Assembly (NCBI RefSeq): GCF_006438875.1
Contig: NZ_RCZH01000018.1
Coordinates: forward strand, 78,931 to 142,930
DNA length: 64,000 nt
Source of the DNA: Flavobacterium pectinovorum
GTDB lineage: Bacteria; Bacteroidota; Bacteroidia; Flavobacteriales; Flavobacteriaceae
Reading direction: 5' to 3'
Both the position numbers and the translations under genes were made by a program. Below the pieces are notes generated by a model. That model saw only the letters and a list, made by a program, of their open reading frames with translations, searched no databases and was not told where the DNA came from. Shown piece by piece: positions 9,313-17,373 of this stretch (position 1 is the stretch's first letter; each line of letters begins with the position of its first letter).

Positions 9313-9624
9313 ATTTATATAGCATAGCTAGGAGGTAATTTGAGGAATTAAATCGAGGAATTTAGTATTGAAATAGCCTATTCAAGAAGAAGGAGGGATC
9401 TAAATCCTAATTTGGATTCTTTTTAGGATTTCCCAGCGATTGCAGGATAATCTGAGTACATGAATTTAGTCTTTTGGTACGCTTTACATGGATATCATGA
9501 TGTTATAAAAAGCCAAAAACACTCTAGTTTGAATGGTTTTTAGTTGATTAGTTATGGATACTAAACCAACTTTCCATTAAGCCAATTGCCCAAATTCGTG
9601 TAGCTATTAGCGGGAGTTGTTTTG
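9313..9624. other. Intergenic, no gene seen
   Basis: Spacer between the IS6 relic and the acetyltransferase gene. No supported frame, repeat copy or hairpin. Confidence 0.4.
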
Positions 9625-10059
9625 TTAAGCTAATTCCATGTCAAATATTTTTTGTTCTTTTGTTTCAATAAAACCAATTCTATCATAAAACACATGAGTT
9701 TCTTTGCGAAGTGTATTGCATCTTACTCTAATTTTATTACTCTTTTTTGAACAAGCCCATTCGATTACTTTCGTAACTAATATTTTCCCAACTCCTTTTC
9801 TTCGGTAGTTTTCATCTACTACTAGACCTCCAATCTCCACAAAAGAATCGGATTCAACTCTAAGGGAATAAAAGCCGTGAATCCAACCTATAATATTTTC
9901 ATTATCAATAATTACATAAACGCAATTATCAGCATTGTTTAAGATTTCAGAAATCCGATTCTGAATTTTTTCAAGTGATGTTTTATAACCTAATTGACTA
10001 GATAGTTCGGCTATAAATTCAACATCCTTTAGTTCCGCTTGTCTTAAAAATAGATTCAT
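9625..10059 (-). CDS. GNAT-family N-acetyltransferase
   Basis: A 144-residue cytosolic protein with GNAT features in order. MNLFLRQAELKDVEFIAEL is the first strand/helix, IGWIHGFYSLRVES the mid strands, and VVDENYRRKGVGKILV the acetyl-CoA pyrophosphate-binding motif A (R-R-K-G-V-G near residues 90-95). YDRIGFIETKEQKIFDMEL is the C-terminal strand. It would transfer an acetyl group from acetyl-CoA to an unknown amine. The ending resembles relatives sometimes annotated as aminoglycoside 6'-acetyltransferase-like, but that cannot be claimed here. It is isolated between a transposase relic and a receiver gene, inside a segment bounded by direct repeats, so it may be a passenger. Confidence 0.85.
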   Translation of the reverse strand: MNLFLRQAELKDVEFIAELSSQLGYKTSLEKIQNRISEILNNADNCVYVIIDNENIIGWIHGFYSLRVESDSFVEIGGLVVDENYRRKGVGKILVTKVIEWACSKKSNKIRVRCNTLRKETHVFYDRIGFIETKEQKIFDMELA

Positions 10060-10446
10060 ATTGGATTTACAATTACCACTAACTTGTTTGTAGAAGAAAC
10101 GAACCTTCGCTTATACACCCAATTATGGGTATATTGGAGAACGTTTGATTCTCTTTATTTATTTTCTCAAAAAAAGCACACTTACAAATCATTAAAAGGA
10201 CTTTTAATTTATCATAATATTTTTTGTGCTTACCTTTTCATTTCAATATTAGGATTTTTTTTTTAAGATTATCATTCATACTAACAATTCTATAAAAATC
10301 ATCGATAAACTCGTTAGATTTTTCAAATATACCCGCTACTAAGACAAAAAGCTTTTGAGAAATTTGGAGTTTTTTTGTTTTTGCGTTTACAAACGGGACG
10401 CCCGCTCCAGCTGAGGGGTGAAGTTAGAAGCAATAATTTCAAGTCA
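10060..10446. other. Intergenic with a small GC-rich patch
   Basis: Mostly A+T-rich. A short GC-rich patch at about 10390-10425 (GGGACGCCCGCTCCAGCTGA) stands out from its surroundings and lies just downstream of the receiver gene's stop. It may be a fragment of a flavobacterial intergenic repeat. No supported gene. Confidence 0.35.
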
Positions 10447-10857
10447 TTATACTTTTTTTTCAGACTTTTCAAGCATAATTATCTCTTGTAGGGACTTAAA
10501 AAGCTTTCTAAAGTTCGTACGCTTCTTCAAAAACTGTACTTTCTTGAATTTGGTCATCGCTTCCTGTAGCATATATCCTGAATTTCGAGAATAAAGTACA
10601 ATTGGAATTCTTTTTAGACCTTTAATATCTCGAAGTAATTTAAGAAATCCTGTTCCATCAAGATCTAGCATGTTATAATCCAAGAAAATTATATCGGGTG
10701 ATAATTTTGAATTCTGAAGCTTTTTTAAAGCTTCAAGTGCACTACCTTCTACTGATGATCTAATTTTATGATTAATTGCATTCACCACTAATACAAAAGT
10801 CTCTGCATCATCGTTAATATCGTTGACTAGTAATATATTTTTGTATTTCATTCCCAA
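10447..10857 (-). CDS. Stand-alone response-regulator receiver domain
   Basis: A 136-residue protein consisting only of a receiver domain. Asp60 in DIIFLDYNM is the expected phosphoacceptor, an acidic cluster (VNDINDD, residues 11-17) matches the magnesium site, and Lys111 or Lys112 follows the fifth strand. The segment VLYSRNS fits the switch Ser/Thr position. There is no output domain, so it would act by phosphotransfer or protein contact. No kinase is adjacent; the closest candidate in the window is the DHp-only fragment at 42281. A second single-domain receiver lies at 29970. Start at Met1 or Met3 is undecided. Confidence 0.85.
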   Translation of the reverse strand: MGMKYKNILLVNDINDDAETFVLVVNAINHKIRSSVEGSALEALKKLQNSKLSPDIIFLDYNMLDLDGTGFLKLLRDIKGLKRIPIVLYSRNSGYMLQEAMTKFKKVQFLKKRTNFRKLFKSLQEIIMLEKSEKKV

Positions 10858-11062
10858 ACTATTTTTTTTTTAGCAAAAAAATTCTAATTTAAGCCAGTTA
10901 TTGTATTTAAATTCAGTGCAATTTTATTACAAAATAAAACTATATCAAAGAGCAATAATGCTAATTTGTAATAACTCTGAAAAACTTTGTAATAACTTAC
11001 AGTCCTCTAAAGTTGATTTTCTCAGTTTTGTGGCAGAACCGTGGTGCATAAGATTTGTAGTG

Positions 11063-11279
11063 GATACCTTTTTTGCCACAAAATTTTAAGACTGTCTATT
11101 TTACTTTTAGTAAATTATCCAAGAGCATTTTATTAAAAATCATTTGAGAAATCAAATAGATTTTTCCATCAATCCCCAACAGGACATCCAAACCAAATTT
11201 ATAAAGCCAATGAAAGACAGACACTAGATATGTACGCCAATATCTTTAAATCTTCCATAAAATTTATAGAAATTTGTCC
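11063..11279 (+). repeat. Dispersed repeat unit, copy 2 (box plus conserved block)
   Basis: Box at 11063-11103 (GGATACCTTTTTTGCCACAA, then TAAGACTGTCT), about 75-85 bp of variable A+T-rich spacer, then the conserved block at 11171-11279 (AATCCCCAACAGGACATCC ... AATTTGTCC). Immediately before the box, TTTTGTGGCA at about 11024 is the inverse of the box core TGCCACAAAA. A terminator-like hairpin follows at 11293. Confidence 0.75.
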
Positions 11280-11292
11280 CGTCGTCACTTAA

Positions 11293-11327
11293 GGAGACAA
11301 CTACATGATAGTTATCTCCTTTTTTTT
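11293..11327 (+). terminator. Intrinsic terminator-like hairpin after repeat copy 2
   Basis: Stem GGAGACAACT / AGTTATCTCC (one C-A mismatch) with a 7-nt loop, followed by eight T residues. Position relative to the conserved block matches copies 1, 3 and 4, but the stem sequence is different. Confidence 0.8.
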
Positions 11328-11436
11328 AACCGTAAACAGTTACTTATCAAGTATTTAAAGTGTGATGTTTTATGGTTCGATTTTTTCATGAGGAATCCTT
11401 AGTCTGTTTGAAATAAACAGTCTAAAAGTAGCTATA

Positions 11437-11643
11437 TTAGAGATTTAATCGAAGCTGAACAATGGTTCGAAGTCCCGTTAAGGATATAGTGTTTTTTTTC
11501 TCTCTTGGTTTATCGTAATTTTTTGATACTAAATATAGTAATTCCAAAATAATTTTAGCTTCCTTCTCATTTACCTGAATGCCGTTTTTGGAAAGAATAA
11601 TAACGGCTTTTTCTACTGAAACATTCTTCTCAATGAAATTCAT
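11437..11643 (-). CDS. Small helical protein, possibly mobile-element associated
   Basis: A 68-residue protein without signal or membrane segment. The pattern MNFIEKNVSVEKAVIILSKN followed by GIQVNEKEAKIILELLYLVS resembles small proteins that accompany integrative elements in Bacteroidota, where a helix pair ends in an ILxFLYxLxK-type segment. That comparison is from memory. It lies just downstream of a recombinase-like relic on the same strand, which fits such an origin. A function is not known. Confidence 0.5.
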   Translation of the reverse strand: MNFIEKNVSVEKAVIILSKNGIQVNEKEAKIILELLYLVSKNYDKPREKKNTISLTGLRTIVQLRLNL

Positions 11644-11655
11644 TTTTTTTATTAG

Positions 11656-11890
11656 TTTTTGGCTACTTATTTTTTTGATAATATTTTTAAAAATGCTTGA
11701 TGTAAATCTAAAGAAAGAACTCCTGTTTTAAAATCAATATCAGTCGGTGGAATAAGATTTACTAAATGCCTTTTATCTGAGGCGTCAAATTCAGAAAATC
11801 TTTGAAAGATTTCGACTAATGCTTTATTTTCTATTTCATTTTTTTATCAATAGCTTTTAATTTAACAACAATATCACGTTAAATTTATTA
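11656..11890 (-). pseudogene. Frameshifted C-terminal relic, probably of a site-specific recombinase
   Basis: The minus strand encodes RDIVVKLKAIDKKMK and stops. In the next frame it continues as NEIENKALVEIFQRFSEF, DASDKRHLVNLIPPTDID and LSLDLHQAFLKILSKK before a stop. A coiled segment followed by a DKRHL-type helix and a short beta unit is the usual end of large serine recombinases in Bacteroidota. It is clearly not the same protein as the relic at 13301. Only the 3' part survives and one frameshift is needed. The family call is moderate. Confidence 0.5.
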
Positions 11891-11969
11891 TGAAATTTTA
11901 TCGAATCCGCTCCTTGAAATATATTTCATCGGGCTAAGATAATTATTTGCGATCTAAGCGACTATTAGT

Positions 11970-12515
11970 TTATTCTTTCAGCCTTTGAAACATCTTATTT
12001 ATTCTCCTTTTTCTTTTAGCCCAAACTCGGTACAATAAGTAAATTTGAACAGGAATAACAAGAGAAATAAAACTTAAGGAGACAAGTTTTTCATTGGTTA
12101 ATGATATAGTTGAAATAAAATAGCCCAAAAGCATTAGAATTGCAAATACTCGTGTAGCAATAGAAATAACAGCATAGTTTTTAATTTTGATTAAGTAATT
12201 TTTTAATGATTCTAGAATGGTTTCTCCATTTATGGGATTGCCTATGATTTGAAATCCCAATACATTATGTATTAATATAAAAATAATAGATACAACAAGG
12301 AGGAAGTTCCAAAGAGGGGATTTTAAGTGTCCATCAAAAATATTATAATATACCGCCAGGAAAATAGCCCAAAGAACCGTTTCTATTAGCAGTTGTATTT
12401 TTATACCTTTTAATACAGGATGATTGTTTTCCAAAATTATTTTTTCAATGTCTGTTTTACTCAATACTACTTTTCCTGTATTTTGATACTCTGATTTTAA
12501 GTTTTCTAATTCCAT
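11970..12515 (-). CDS. Membrane protein encoded with the ECF sigma factor (possible anti-sigma partner)
   Basis: A 181-residue protein with a charged N-terminal cytosolic part (about 45 residues) and four predicted membrane segments at roughly 42-60, 68-88, 118-137 and 145-163. It ends in a very basic tail (RVWAKRKRRINKMFQRLKE). The start lies 2 bp after the stop of the sigma-factor gene, so the two are almost certainly co-translated. In flavobacteria a membrane protein directly after an ECF sigma gene often modulates that sigma factor. No zinc-binding anti-sigma motif is visible, so the anti-sigma role is inferred from position only. Confidence 0.75.
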   Translation of the reverse strand: MELENLKSEYQNTGKVVLSKTDIEKIILENNHPVLKGIKIQLLIETVLWAIFLAVYYNIFDGHLKSPLWNFLLVVSIIFILIHNVLGFQIIGNPINGETILESLKNYLIKIKNYAVISIATRVFAILMLLGYFISTISLTNEKLVSLSFISLVIPVQIYLLYRVWAKRKRRINKMFQRLKE

Positions 12516-12517
12516 AA

Positions 12518-12988
12518 TTATGTATTTAAAATTACTTTTAATTTTTTCTTAATTCTGTTCAAACGAACTCCTATGTGGTTTTCTGAAATCCCAATGATTT
12601 CTGCAATTTCAAAATAGCTAAAATCGTCTAGGTAAAGTCCAATAAGTGCTCTTTCGTCTTCACTCAGTTGGCGAATCGCCGAAAATAGTAGTTCCTCTCG
12701 CCAATGTTCTGTGGTTTCCGAAAGGATATTTTTATCCGGAACAGTATGAGAATACAATAATTTGACTTTGTTCTTTCTGAATGATGCCATGGCAGTGTTT
12801 AATCCTATACGATACATCCATGTCGATATTTTAGACTTTTCTTGAAATTTGGGATAGGATTTCCAAAGTTGATAGATTATCTCTTGAAAAAGATCTTCCT
12901 GATCTTCGGGTGTATCCCTATACATCCGGCAAATCTTATGAATCAATGCCTGATGAGGAAATATTAAATCTGTAAATTGATCTTTCAT
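12518..12988 (-). CDS. ECF-type RNA polymerase sigma factor
   Basis: A 156-residue sigma-70 family protein. Region 2 covers residues 1-75 with DQEDLFQEIIYQLWKSYPKF (core binding) and KISTWMYRIGLNTAMASFRK (-10 recognition). Region 4 covers about 100-156 with LSEDERALIGLYLDDFSYFE and an HTH ISENHIGVRLNRIKKKLK. Length and the absence of regions 1 and 3 fit the ECF group. It would direct polymerase to a small stress- or surface-related regulon. The downstream membrane protein is its likely partner. The pair sits between two direct-repeat copies and so may be a transferred module. Confidence 0.9.
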   Translation of the reverse strand: MKDQFTDLIFPHQALIHKICRMYRDTPEDQEDLFQEIIYQLWKSYPKFQEKSKISTWMYRIGLNTAMASFRKNKVKLLYSHTVPDKNILSETTEHWREELLFSAIRQLSEDERALIGLYLDDFSYFEIAEIIGISENHIGVRLNRIKKKLKVILNT

Positions 12989-13130
12989 AATTGATTGCTT
13001 ACTTTCTTCATAATTTCTATTTCATTCATTGGTTGATAAAAATTTGAAAAACTTACAATTGTCTTGTTTTTTTTCGAAATCACTATTTTAAACAAACAAT
13101 AATACGTCCTTATTTAGACGGAAGTTAAGA

Positions 13131-13357
13131 CCTTTTTTGCCACAAAAAATTAAGGCTGTCTCTTCTTGCATTAAATTAATAAAGTAAAAATTATCAAATT
13201 ACATTTTATTGCAAAATCAGATATAAAATTACATCCATTTTTGCTTCAATCCCCAACAGGACATCTAAACCAAAATACTGAGGACATATAAAGACAGCCT
13301 CTACTTGTAGTAAGCCAATCTCTTTAAATCCTCCATAAAATGGTTTGAAATGTGTCC
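13131..13357 (+). repeat. Dispersed repeat unit, copy 3 (box plus conserved block)
   Basis: Box at 13131-13165 (CCTTTTTTGCCACAAAAAAT, then TAAGGCTGTCT), a 100-bp spacer, then the conserved block at 13248-13357. The box segment GGCTGTCT is perfectly complementary to AGACAGCC inside the block; shorter forms of this pairing exist in copies 1 and 2. The block overlaps the 3' end of the recombinase relic on the opposite strand. Confidence 0.75.
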
Positions 13358-14160
13358 TTTACGGGTCACTACTCGGGACAAAAGAAAAACATCATCTTTT
13401 GTCCCGTTTTTTTTGCTCGTAATATATTGTTTACCAAATAGATACAGCTGGCCCATTTCATTGATTCGAGCGGTTTGGATTTTACTTTCGCGAAATGTAA
13501 AATTTTCAGGAAAAATTAAACCAATCATCTCCCTAGAATCAGCTAAGTGCCATTTTCAAAGGTTTCACCGAGCTTTAAGAGGTTTTCCAGTCCTGAGTTC
13601 GTTAGGTGCTATATACTAGCCCTGTCATCCTCTACATTTCCAATGTCTTTTTCCAGCTTACTGATAATTGCATTATACTCAACTTTCATAAGATTGTAAT
13701 CTTCAGGATCGATTTCTCTGTAACTAATAAATTTCTTGCAACTGATAATTTCTTTTCATAAACTGCAATTTGTTCAAGCGACTTCTTCTTTTCACTAGCG
13801 ACTACCCCATGCTCTCTGTACCCTTCAAGCAGAACTGCTGCATATAGTTTCTTAACCTCCGGTAAAGGCTTGAATTTATTTAAATGGTCTTTAAATATTT
13901 TATTAGCAATCTCCGAGTTAACTCTCCATTTACAATCTTTATGACAATGATAATAGTAGTAATATTTATTCCTTCCTTTACATTTGCTACCTGTTAACTT
14001 CTGACCGCATTGGGGACATAGAAAGAAACCTCGCAATGGGAAATTTTCAATTGTTTTAACTTTTGGTCTATATGTTCGTGCTTTACTATCGAGAACGTCC
14101 TGCACCCGATAAAATAAACCCTCGCTAATAATGGCATCATGTTGTCCATTAACCCGTGGT
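13301..14160 (-). pseudogene. Decayed serine recombinase (C-terminal half)
   Basis: Reading the minus strand from about 14155, GQHDAIISEGLFYRVQDVL begins the recombinase domain. Next comes a zinc ribbon FLCPQCGQKLTGSKCKGR...CHKDCKW, then a coiled-coil (EKKKSLEQIAVYEKKLSVAR). A frameshift near 13735 moves the sequence to REIDPEDYNLMKVEYNAIIS; stops follow near 13619 and 13542. MIGLIFPENFTFRESKIQTA and RINEMGQLYLFGKQYIT then complete the typical C-terminus. The N-terminal catalytic domain is absent: at about 14158 the sequence switches to an AraC fragment on the other strand. One frameshift and at least two stops show that it is dead. Confidence 0.85.
13374..13414 (+). terminator. Intrinsic terminator-like hairpin after repeat copy 3
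   Basis: A perfect 12-bp stem CGGGACAAAAGA / TCTTTTGTCCCG with a 9-nt loop and eight T residues. It lies the same short distance after the conserved block as in the other copies, but its stem shares no sequence with theirs. It also falls within the recombinase relic read on the other strand. Confidence 0.85.
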
Positions 14161-14310
14161 TGCCGGCTAAGCGTTTGGATGAGGCACATTATCTAATCAA
14201 ACATAAAAAACAAAAACCAGCTGATTTTTATTTGGATTTAGGCTTCGAAAATCTATCTCATTTTTATACTTCATTTAAACAAAAGTTTGACTTAACCACT
14301 TCACAAATTT
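14158..14310 (+). pseudogene. 3' fragment of an AraC-family regulator
   Basis: The plus strand reads LPAKRLDEAHYLIKHKKQKP then ADFYLDLGFENLSHFYTSFK and ends FDLTTSQI-stop. The element DLGFENLSHFYTSFKQKF is the second recognition helix region of AraC/XylS regulators. Everything upstream is missing because the recombinase relic abuts at about 14158. Confidence 0.8.
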
Positions 14311-14770
14311 AAAAAAAATGGACTTTATATCACATTTGCAAACCTAGATAAAAAGCGATATCATTCAAGAAAAGTGGATGATTGGAATTGTAATTTTTAT
14401 TCTTTTTACTACTTGTATCAAAATCGACTGACCGCCGAAATTTGGTTTAAAATGAACCGCAAATTTCGGAACATTTTCGTGATGGTCTCCCTCTGCCTGG
14501 CAATTGAGCTTGCTTGAGTCAGGTAATTTCATTGTGATTTAAAACCGAACAACAAAGTCAAACATATTACTAGAGAATCTAAGAGAATCAATTGTTAGGC
14601 CCCTATTCTATTTATGCAAAAGAATAATTTTAATCTCCTTCTGATATAGAGCTACCCTGAAGCCAAGAGATCATGTATTAAATTTCGATGAATCAAGATC
14701 TACGCTGTCACGCTTATGATTATTTGATTTTATTACAGAGCTTTCTTTACAATATATCTTTAGGTAAAAA
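14311..14770. other. Intergenic, no gene seen
   Basis: Lies between the AraC fragment and the DeoR promoter. It contains slightly less A+T-rich patches (around 14415-14520) that may be old gene debris, but no frame gives recognisable protein. Confidence 0.35.
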
Positions 14771-14773
14771 ATG

Positions 14774-14781
14774 TATCTTTG
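14774..14781 (+). promoter_or_regulatory. Bacteroidota -7 box of the DeoR gene
   Basis: TATCTTTG matches the TAnnTTTG consensus exactly and lies 23 bp before ATG 14805, so it helps choose that start over the ATG at 14688. A -33 TTTG element is not obvious. Confidence 0.55.
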
Positions 14782-14804
14782 CAGCCATATATATATTATC
14801 ATTT

Positions 14805-15554
14805 ATGCTGAAAGAGGAACGTTTTGCAAAGATTCTGGAAATACTCTCGAAAGATGGCAGGGTTCAATTTGATACTACGGCAGTATTATTGAAAGTCTCT
14901 GAAGATACGATTCGCAGGGACATCGAAGCACTGCATAATAACGGATTACTTTCAAAGGTTCGTGGAGGCGCTATCCCGGTGATTAAAAATCCTCTGAGTT
15001 TTGTTGACAGAGCCGCTTACTTAACAGGTAAAAAAGAAGTTATTGCTTTAAAGGCGCAGCAGTTTATAGAGGATGACCAGACTATATTTATGGACGGAGG
15101 CACTACCAACTGTAGTATCGCTGCAAAACTCCCAATTAAATCCAAACTCACTATTGTAACCAACAACACAGCACTTCTATCTGTTTTAGAAAATCATAAA
15201 AATATTAAACTCATACTCTTAGGAGGCTCATACAACACTCAGACTCAAACTACCGAAGGAGCGAAAGCCTGTGATGAAATCAGCAACTATGTGGCAGACA
15301 GCTATTTTCTGGGAACCTGCGGAATCGACAGTACATTTGGTGTAACTGCTACTTTCGCCGGTGATGCGGATGTTAAAACAGCTATGCATAAATTTTCAAG
15401 AAAGACTCTGGCACTTGCCGTGGAAGAAAAACTCAATACATCAGAAACTTTCCGAATCTGTCCAATGGAAGAGATAGCAGTATTAATTACAGAACTTCCC
15501 AGTACAGATCCTCAGTTAGATTCTTACAGGAAGAGCGGTCTTAAAATCGTATAA
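14805..15554 (+). CDS. DeoR-family sugar-responsive transcription regulator
   Basis: With the start at 14805 the protein has 249 residues. An in-frame ATG at 14688 would add 39 residues of unrelated hydrophobic sequence and lies upstream of the -7 box. The N-terminal HTH is MLKEERFAKILEILSKDG with VLLKVSEDTIRRDIEAL as the recognition helix, followed by the hallmark LSKVRGGA. The C-terminal DeoRC sensor contains MDGGTTNCSIAAKL (phosphosugar-binding loop), TIVTNN and LLGG. Such proteins repress sugar genes until a phosphorylated sugar binds. It is convergent with the VOC/MFS genes, so it may control the neighbouring carbohydrate cluster. Confidence 0.88.
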   Translation: MLKEERFAKILEILSKDGRVQFDTTAVLLKVSEDTIRRDIEALHNNGLLSKVRGGAIPVIKNPLSFVDRAAYLTGKKEVIALKAQQFIEDDQTIFMDGGTTNCSIAAKLPIKSKLTIVTNNTALLSVLENHKNIKLILLGGSYNTQTQTTEGAKACDEISNYVADSYFLGTCGIDSTFGVTATFAGDADVKTAMHKFSRKTLALAVEEKLNTSETFRICPMEEIAVLITELPSTDPQLDSYRKSGLKIV

Positions 15555-15625
15555 TCTATTATGGCCGTAAAAATTTACTGCAGACCAAAGATCTGCAGCA
15601 ATCATATCAGAAAACCAAATTAAAT

Positions 15626-16048
15626 TCAGCCAAAGGCAGAATTCTTACTTTCTGAAGGATTATAAACAAGCTCAATAGTATTATACTCCGGATCTAATAC
15701 TACACTTTCATAATAACCGTCTCCTGTCATACGAGGTTCTCCGTGCACCATATATCCGTTTTGGCGTAGCAGTTCTGTCATTTTATCAACTTCTCCGCTG
15801 TTTTTCATTTCGAAAGCAAAATGGGCAAATCCCTGACGAAGCTCCAAATAACTAGGCCTTTCTAAAATAACATCAGGTCTGCTCATAATTTCAACCCGGT
15901 CTCCGCTTTTAAAACTTAAAAAATAAGTTTCGAGTCCCGTTTTTGGATTTGTATACTTATCATTTGAAACTGCTCCAAAATACTTTATGTAGAAATCCTT
16001 CATTTTTTCCAGATCAGTCGTCCAGAATGCTATATGTCCTATTTTCAT
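15626..16048 (-). CDS. VOC-family (glyoxalase/dioxygenase fold) protein
   Basis: A 140-residue protein with two beta-alpha-beta-beta-beta units. It starts MKIGHIAFWTTDLEKMKDFY, where His5 is a likely metal ligand; HFAFEM near residue 75 and NTIELVYNP near residue 125 (Glu) complete the usual set. It resembles lactoylglutathione-lyase-like enzymes, but the substrate is unknown. Its start is 28 bp after the MFS gene's stop on the same strand, so the two form an operon and the enzyme may act on the transported compound. It could equally be an epimerase or isomerase. Confidence 0.8.
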   Translation of the reverse strand: MKIGHIAFWTTDLEKMKDFYIKYFGAVSNDKYTNPKTGLETYFLSFKSGDRVEIMSRPDVILERPSYLELRQGFAHFAFEMKNSGEVDKMTELLRQNGYMVHGEPRMTGDGYYESVVLDPEYNTIELVYNPSESKNSAFG

Positions 16049-16076
16049 TTCATTTTGTTTTAAAATTTTAAATCCT

Positions 16077-17249
16077 TTATGATTTTTTTCCGGAAGAGAA
16101 ATTCATCAAATACAAAGGCGCTGCCAAAAAAATCAGAATTGCACATACAGTCAATGCCTTTGAAAGCGATGATGCATGGGCTATGAATCCAATTCCTGCA
16201 GGTCCTAACAGCTGGCCTGAATACCCCATTGTAGTTATAACGGCAACAGCTGCTGCTGTGCTAACATTTTTAAGTTTTCCTGCCTCATTAAAAAAAACAG
16301 GAACAATATTAGCGGCCCCGCAGCCTAAAAGAAAAAAGCCCACTAAAGAAATGGAGACCAGCGGCGAGAAAATCCCCAATAAAAGCCCGGCGGATGCTAA
16401 AATTGCTCCTGCCGAAACTACTATTGATGAATTGTATTTTTCGACAATCCCATCACCAAACAAGCGCATACCTGCCATTGCAATAGAAAAAACAGCATAA
16501 CCTACTCCGGCCAGGCTTTCATCAAGTCCTTTATTTTCATGTAGAAAAAGAGCGCTCCAATCCAGCATAGCTCCTTCGACCATAAAAACAATAAAACATA
16601 AAAATCCTAAAAATAAAACACTTCTATTCAACCACGACCAGCTCCATGCTGAAGATTTGCTATCATTAGCAGGCATATTTTCAAACTCCTCACAAGCGCT
16701 AAATAAATTATTGTACTGAAGGCTGAGTGTTACAATAACCAATAATGAAATACACATGGCCGCAACCAGAGGTGACAACCCAATTTTTATTAGAATTCCC
16801 AGCCCCATTGAACCAAAAAGTCCGCCAACACTAAAAAGACCATGCAGTGATGACATAATAGGTCTGCCATACAAGTTCTGAAGATGAATACCAAAAGCAT
16901 TCATTGCAACATCTATCGTTCCAATACCTGCACCAAAAAGCAAAAGAGACAGACTCATAAATACAATTCCGTCAAAAAAAGCTAAAAGAGGCAGCGTAAA
17001 AGCAATAAGTACAGCAGAAATGATGATGATAATTCTATTTCCAAATTTTTGACTGAGATAACCGCTGACCGGCATCATAATAATTGCCCCTGTTCCTAAA
17101 AGAAGCAGGAGCAGGCCAAGTGAAGCATCATCTAAATTTAACCGTGCTTTTGCAAAAGGAACCATAGGAGCCCAACTCGATAACGCCAGACCGCAAACAA
17201 AAAAAATACTCCGTATTGCCCAAACTGCTTTATTAATTTTTAAAGTCAT
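16077..17249 (-). CDS. Major facilitator superfamily transporter
   Basis: A 390-residue inner-membrane protein with about 12 membrane segments. The first begins with VWAIRSIFFVCGLALSSWAP, and the loop after the second segment carries GYLSQKFGNR, the MFS motif A region. Segment four contains GIGTIDVAMNAFGIHLQ, a pattern shared with the FucP/YbjJ-like sugar permease group. Its upstream region has an array of TGCAAA repeats and a terminator for the previous operon, so it is transcribed from its own regulated promoter together with the VOC gene. The likely cargo is a sugar or sugar derivative given the GH3 neighbours; the exact cargo is not readable. Confidence 0.85.
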   Translation of the reverse strand: MTLKINKAVWAIRSIFFVCGLALSSWAPMVPFAKARLNLDDASLGLLLLLLGTGAIIMMPVSGYLSQKFGNRIIIIISAVLIAFTLPLLAFFDGIVFMSLSLLLFGAGIGTIDVAMNAFGIHLQNLYGRPIMSSLHGLFSVGGLFGSMGLGILIKIGLSPLVAAMCISLLVIVTLSLQYNNLFSACEEFENMPANDSKSSAWSWSWLNRSVLFLGFLCFIVFMVEGAMLDWSALFLHENKGLDESLAGVGYAVFSIAMAGMRLFGDGIVEKYNSSIVVSAGAILASAGLLLGIFSPLVSISLVGFFLLGCGAANIVPVFFNEAGKLKNVSTAAAVAVITTMGYSGQLLGPAGIGFIAHASSLSKALTVCAILIFLAAPLYLMNFSSGKKS

Positions 17250-17270
17250 ACTATATAATCTTATTTTTAT

Positions 17271-17324
17271 TTTGCAAATTTATGCAAATTTGCAAAATAA
17301 TGCAAATTATTTTTTATGCAAAAA
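17271..17324 (-). promoter_or_regulatory. TGCAAA repeat operator/promoter of the MFS gene
   Basis: Within 54 bp there are four or five TGCAAA half-sites, including the palindromic ATGCAAATTTGCAA at 17282-17295. The 26 bp at 17271-17296 match 25051-25076, upstream of the regulator gene, at 25 of 26 positions. On the minus strand, TAAATTTG inside the array fits the -7 consensus, so the repeats overlap the promoter. A repressor or activator shared by both genes is the simplest reading. Confidence 0.65.
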
Positions 17325-17350
17325 ATAAGCCGCCTAAAAGGCAGCTTATT
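17318..17350 (-). terminator. Intrinsic terminator of the GH3/acyltransferase operon
   Basis: On the minus strand AATAAGC-T-GCCT pairs with AGGC-G-GCTTATT around a short TTT loop, followed by TTTTT. It lies 24 bp after the acyltransferase stop and separates that operon from the MFS gene. Confidence 0.8.
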
Positions 17351-17373
17351 ACTATTATTGAGAATTTTAAATA

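Noticed and set aside
8471..13414. Direct repeats considered as integron attC sites or a CRISPR array
   Set aside because: Only four widely and unevenly spaced copies; no attC core sites or paired inverted arms, and no short regular spacers or cas genes.
14688..14804. Upstream start of the DeoR gene
   Set aside because: The extra 39 residues are not DeoR-like and the -7 box TATCTTTG lies inside them, so ATG 14805 is preferred.
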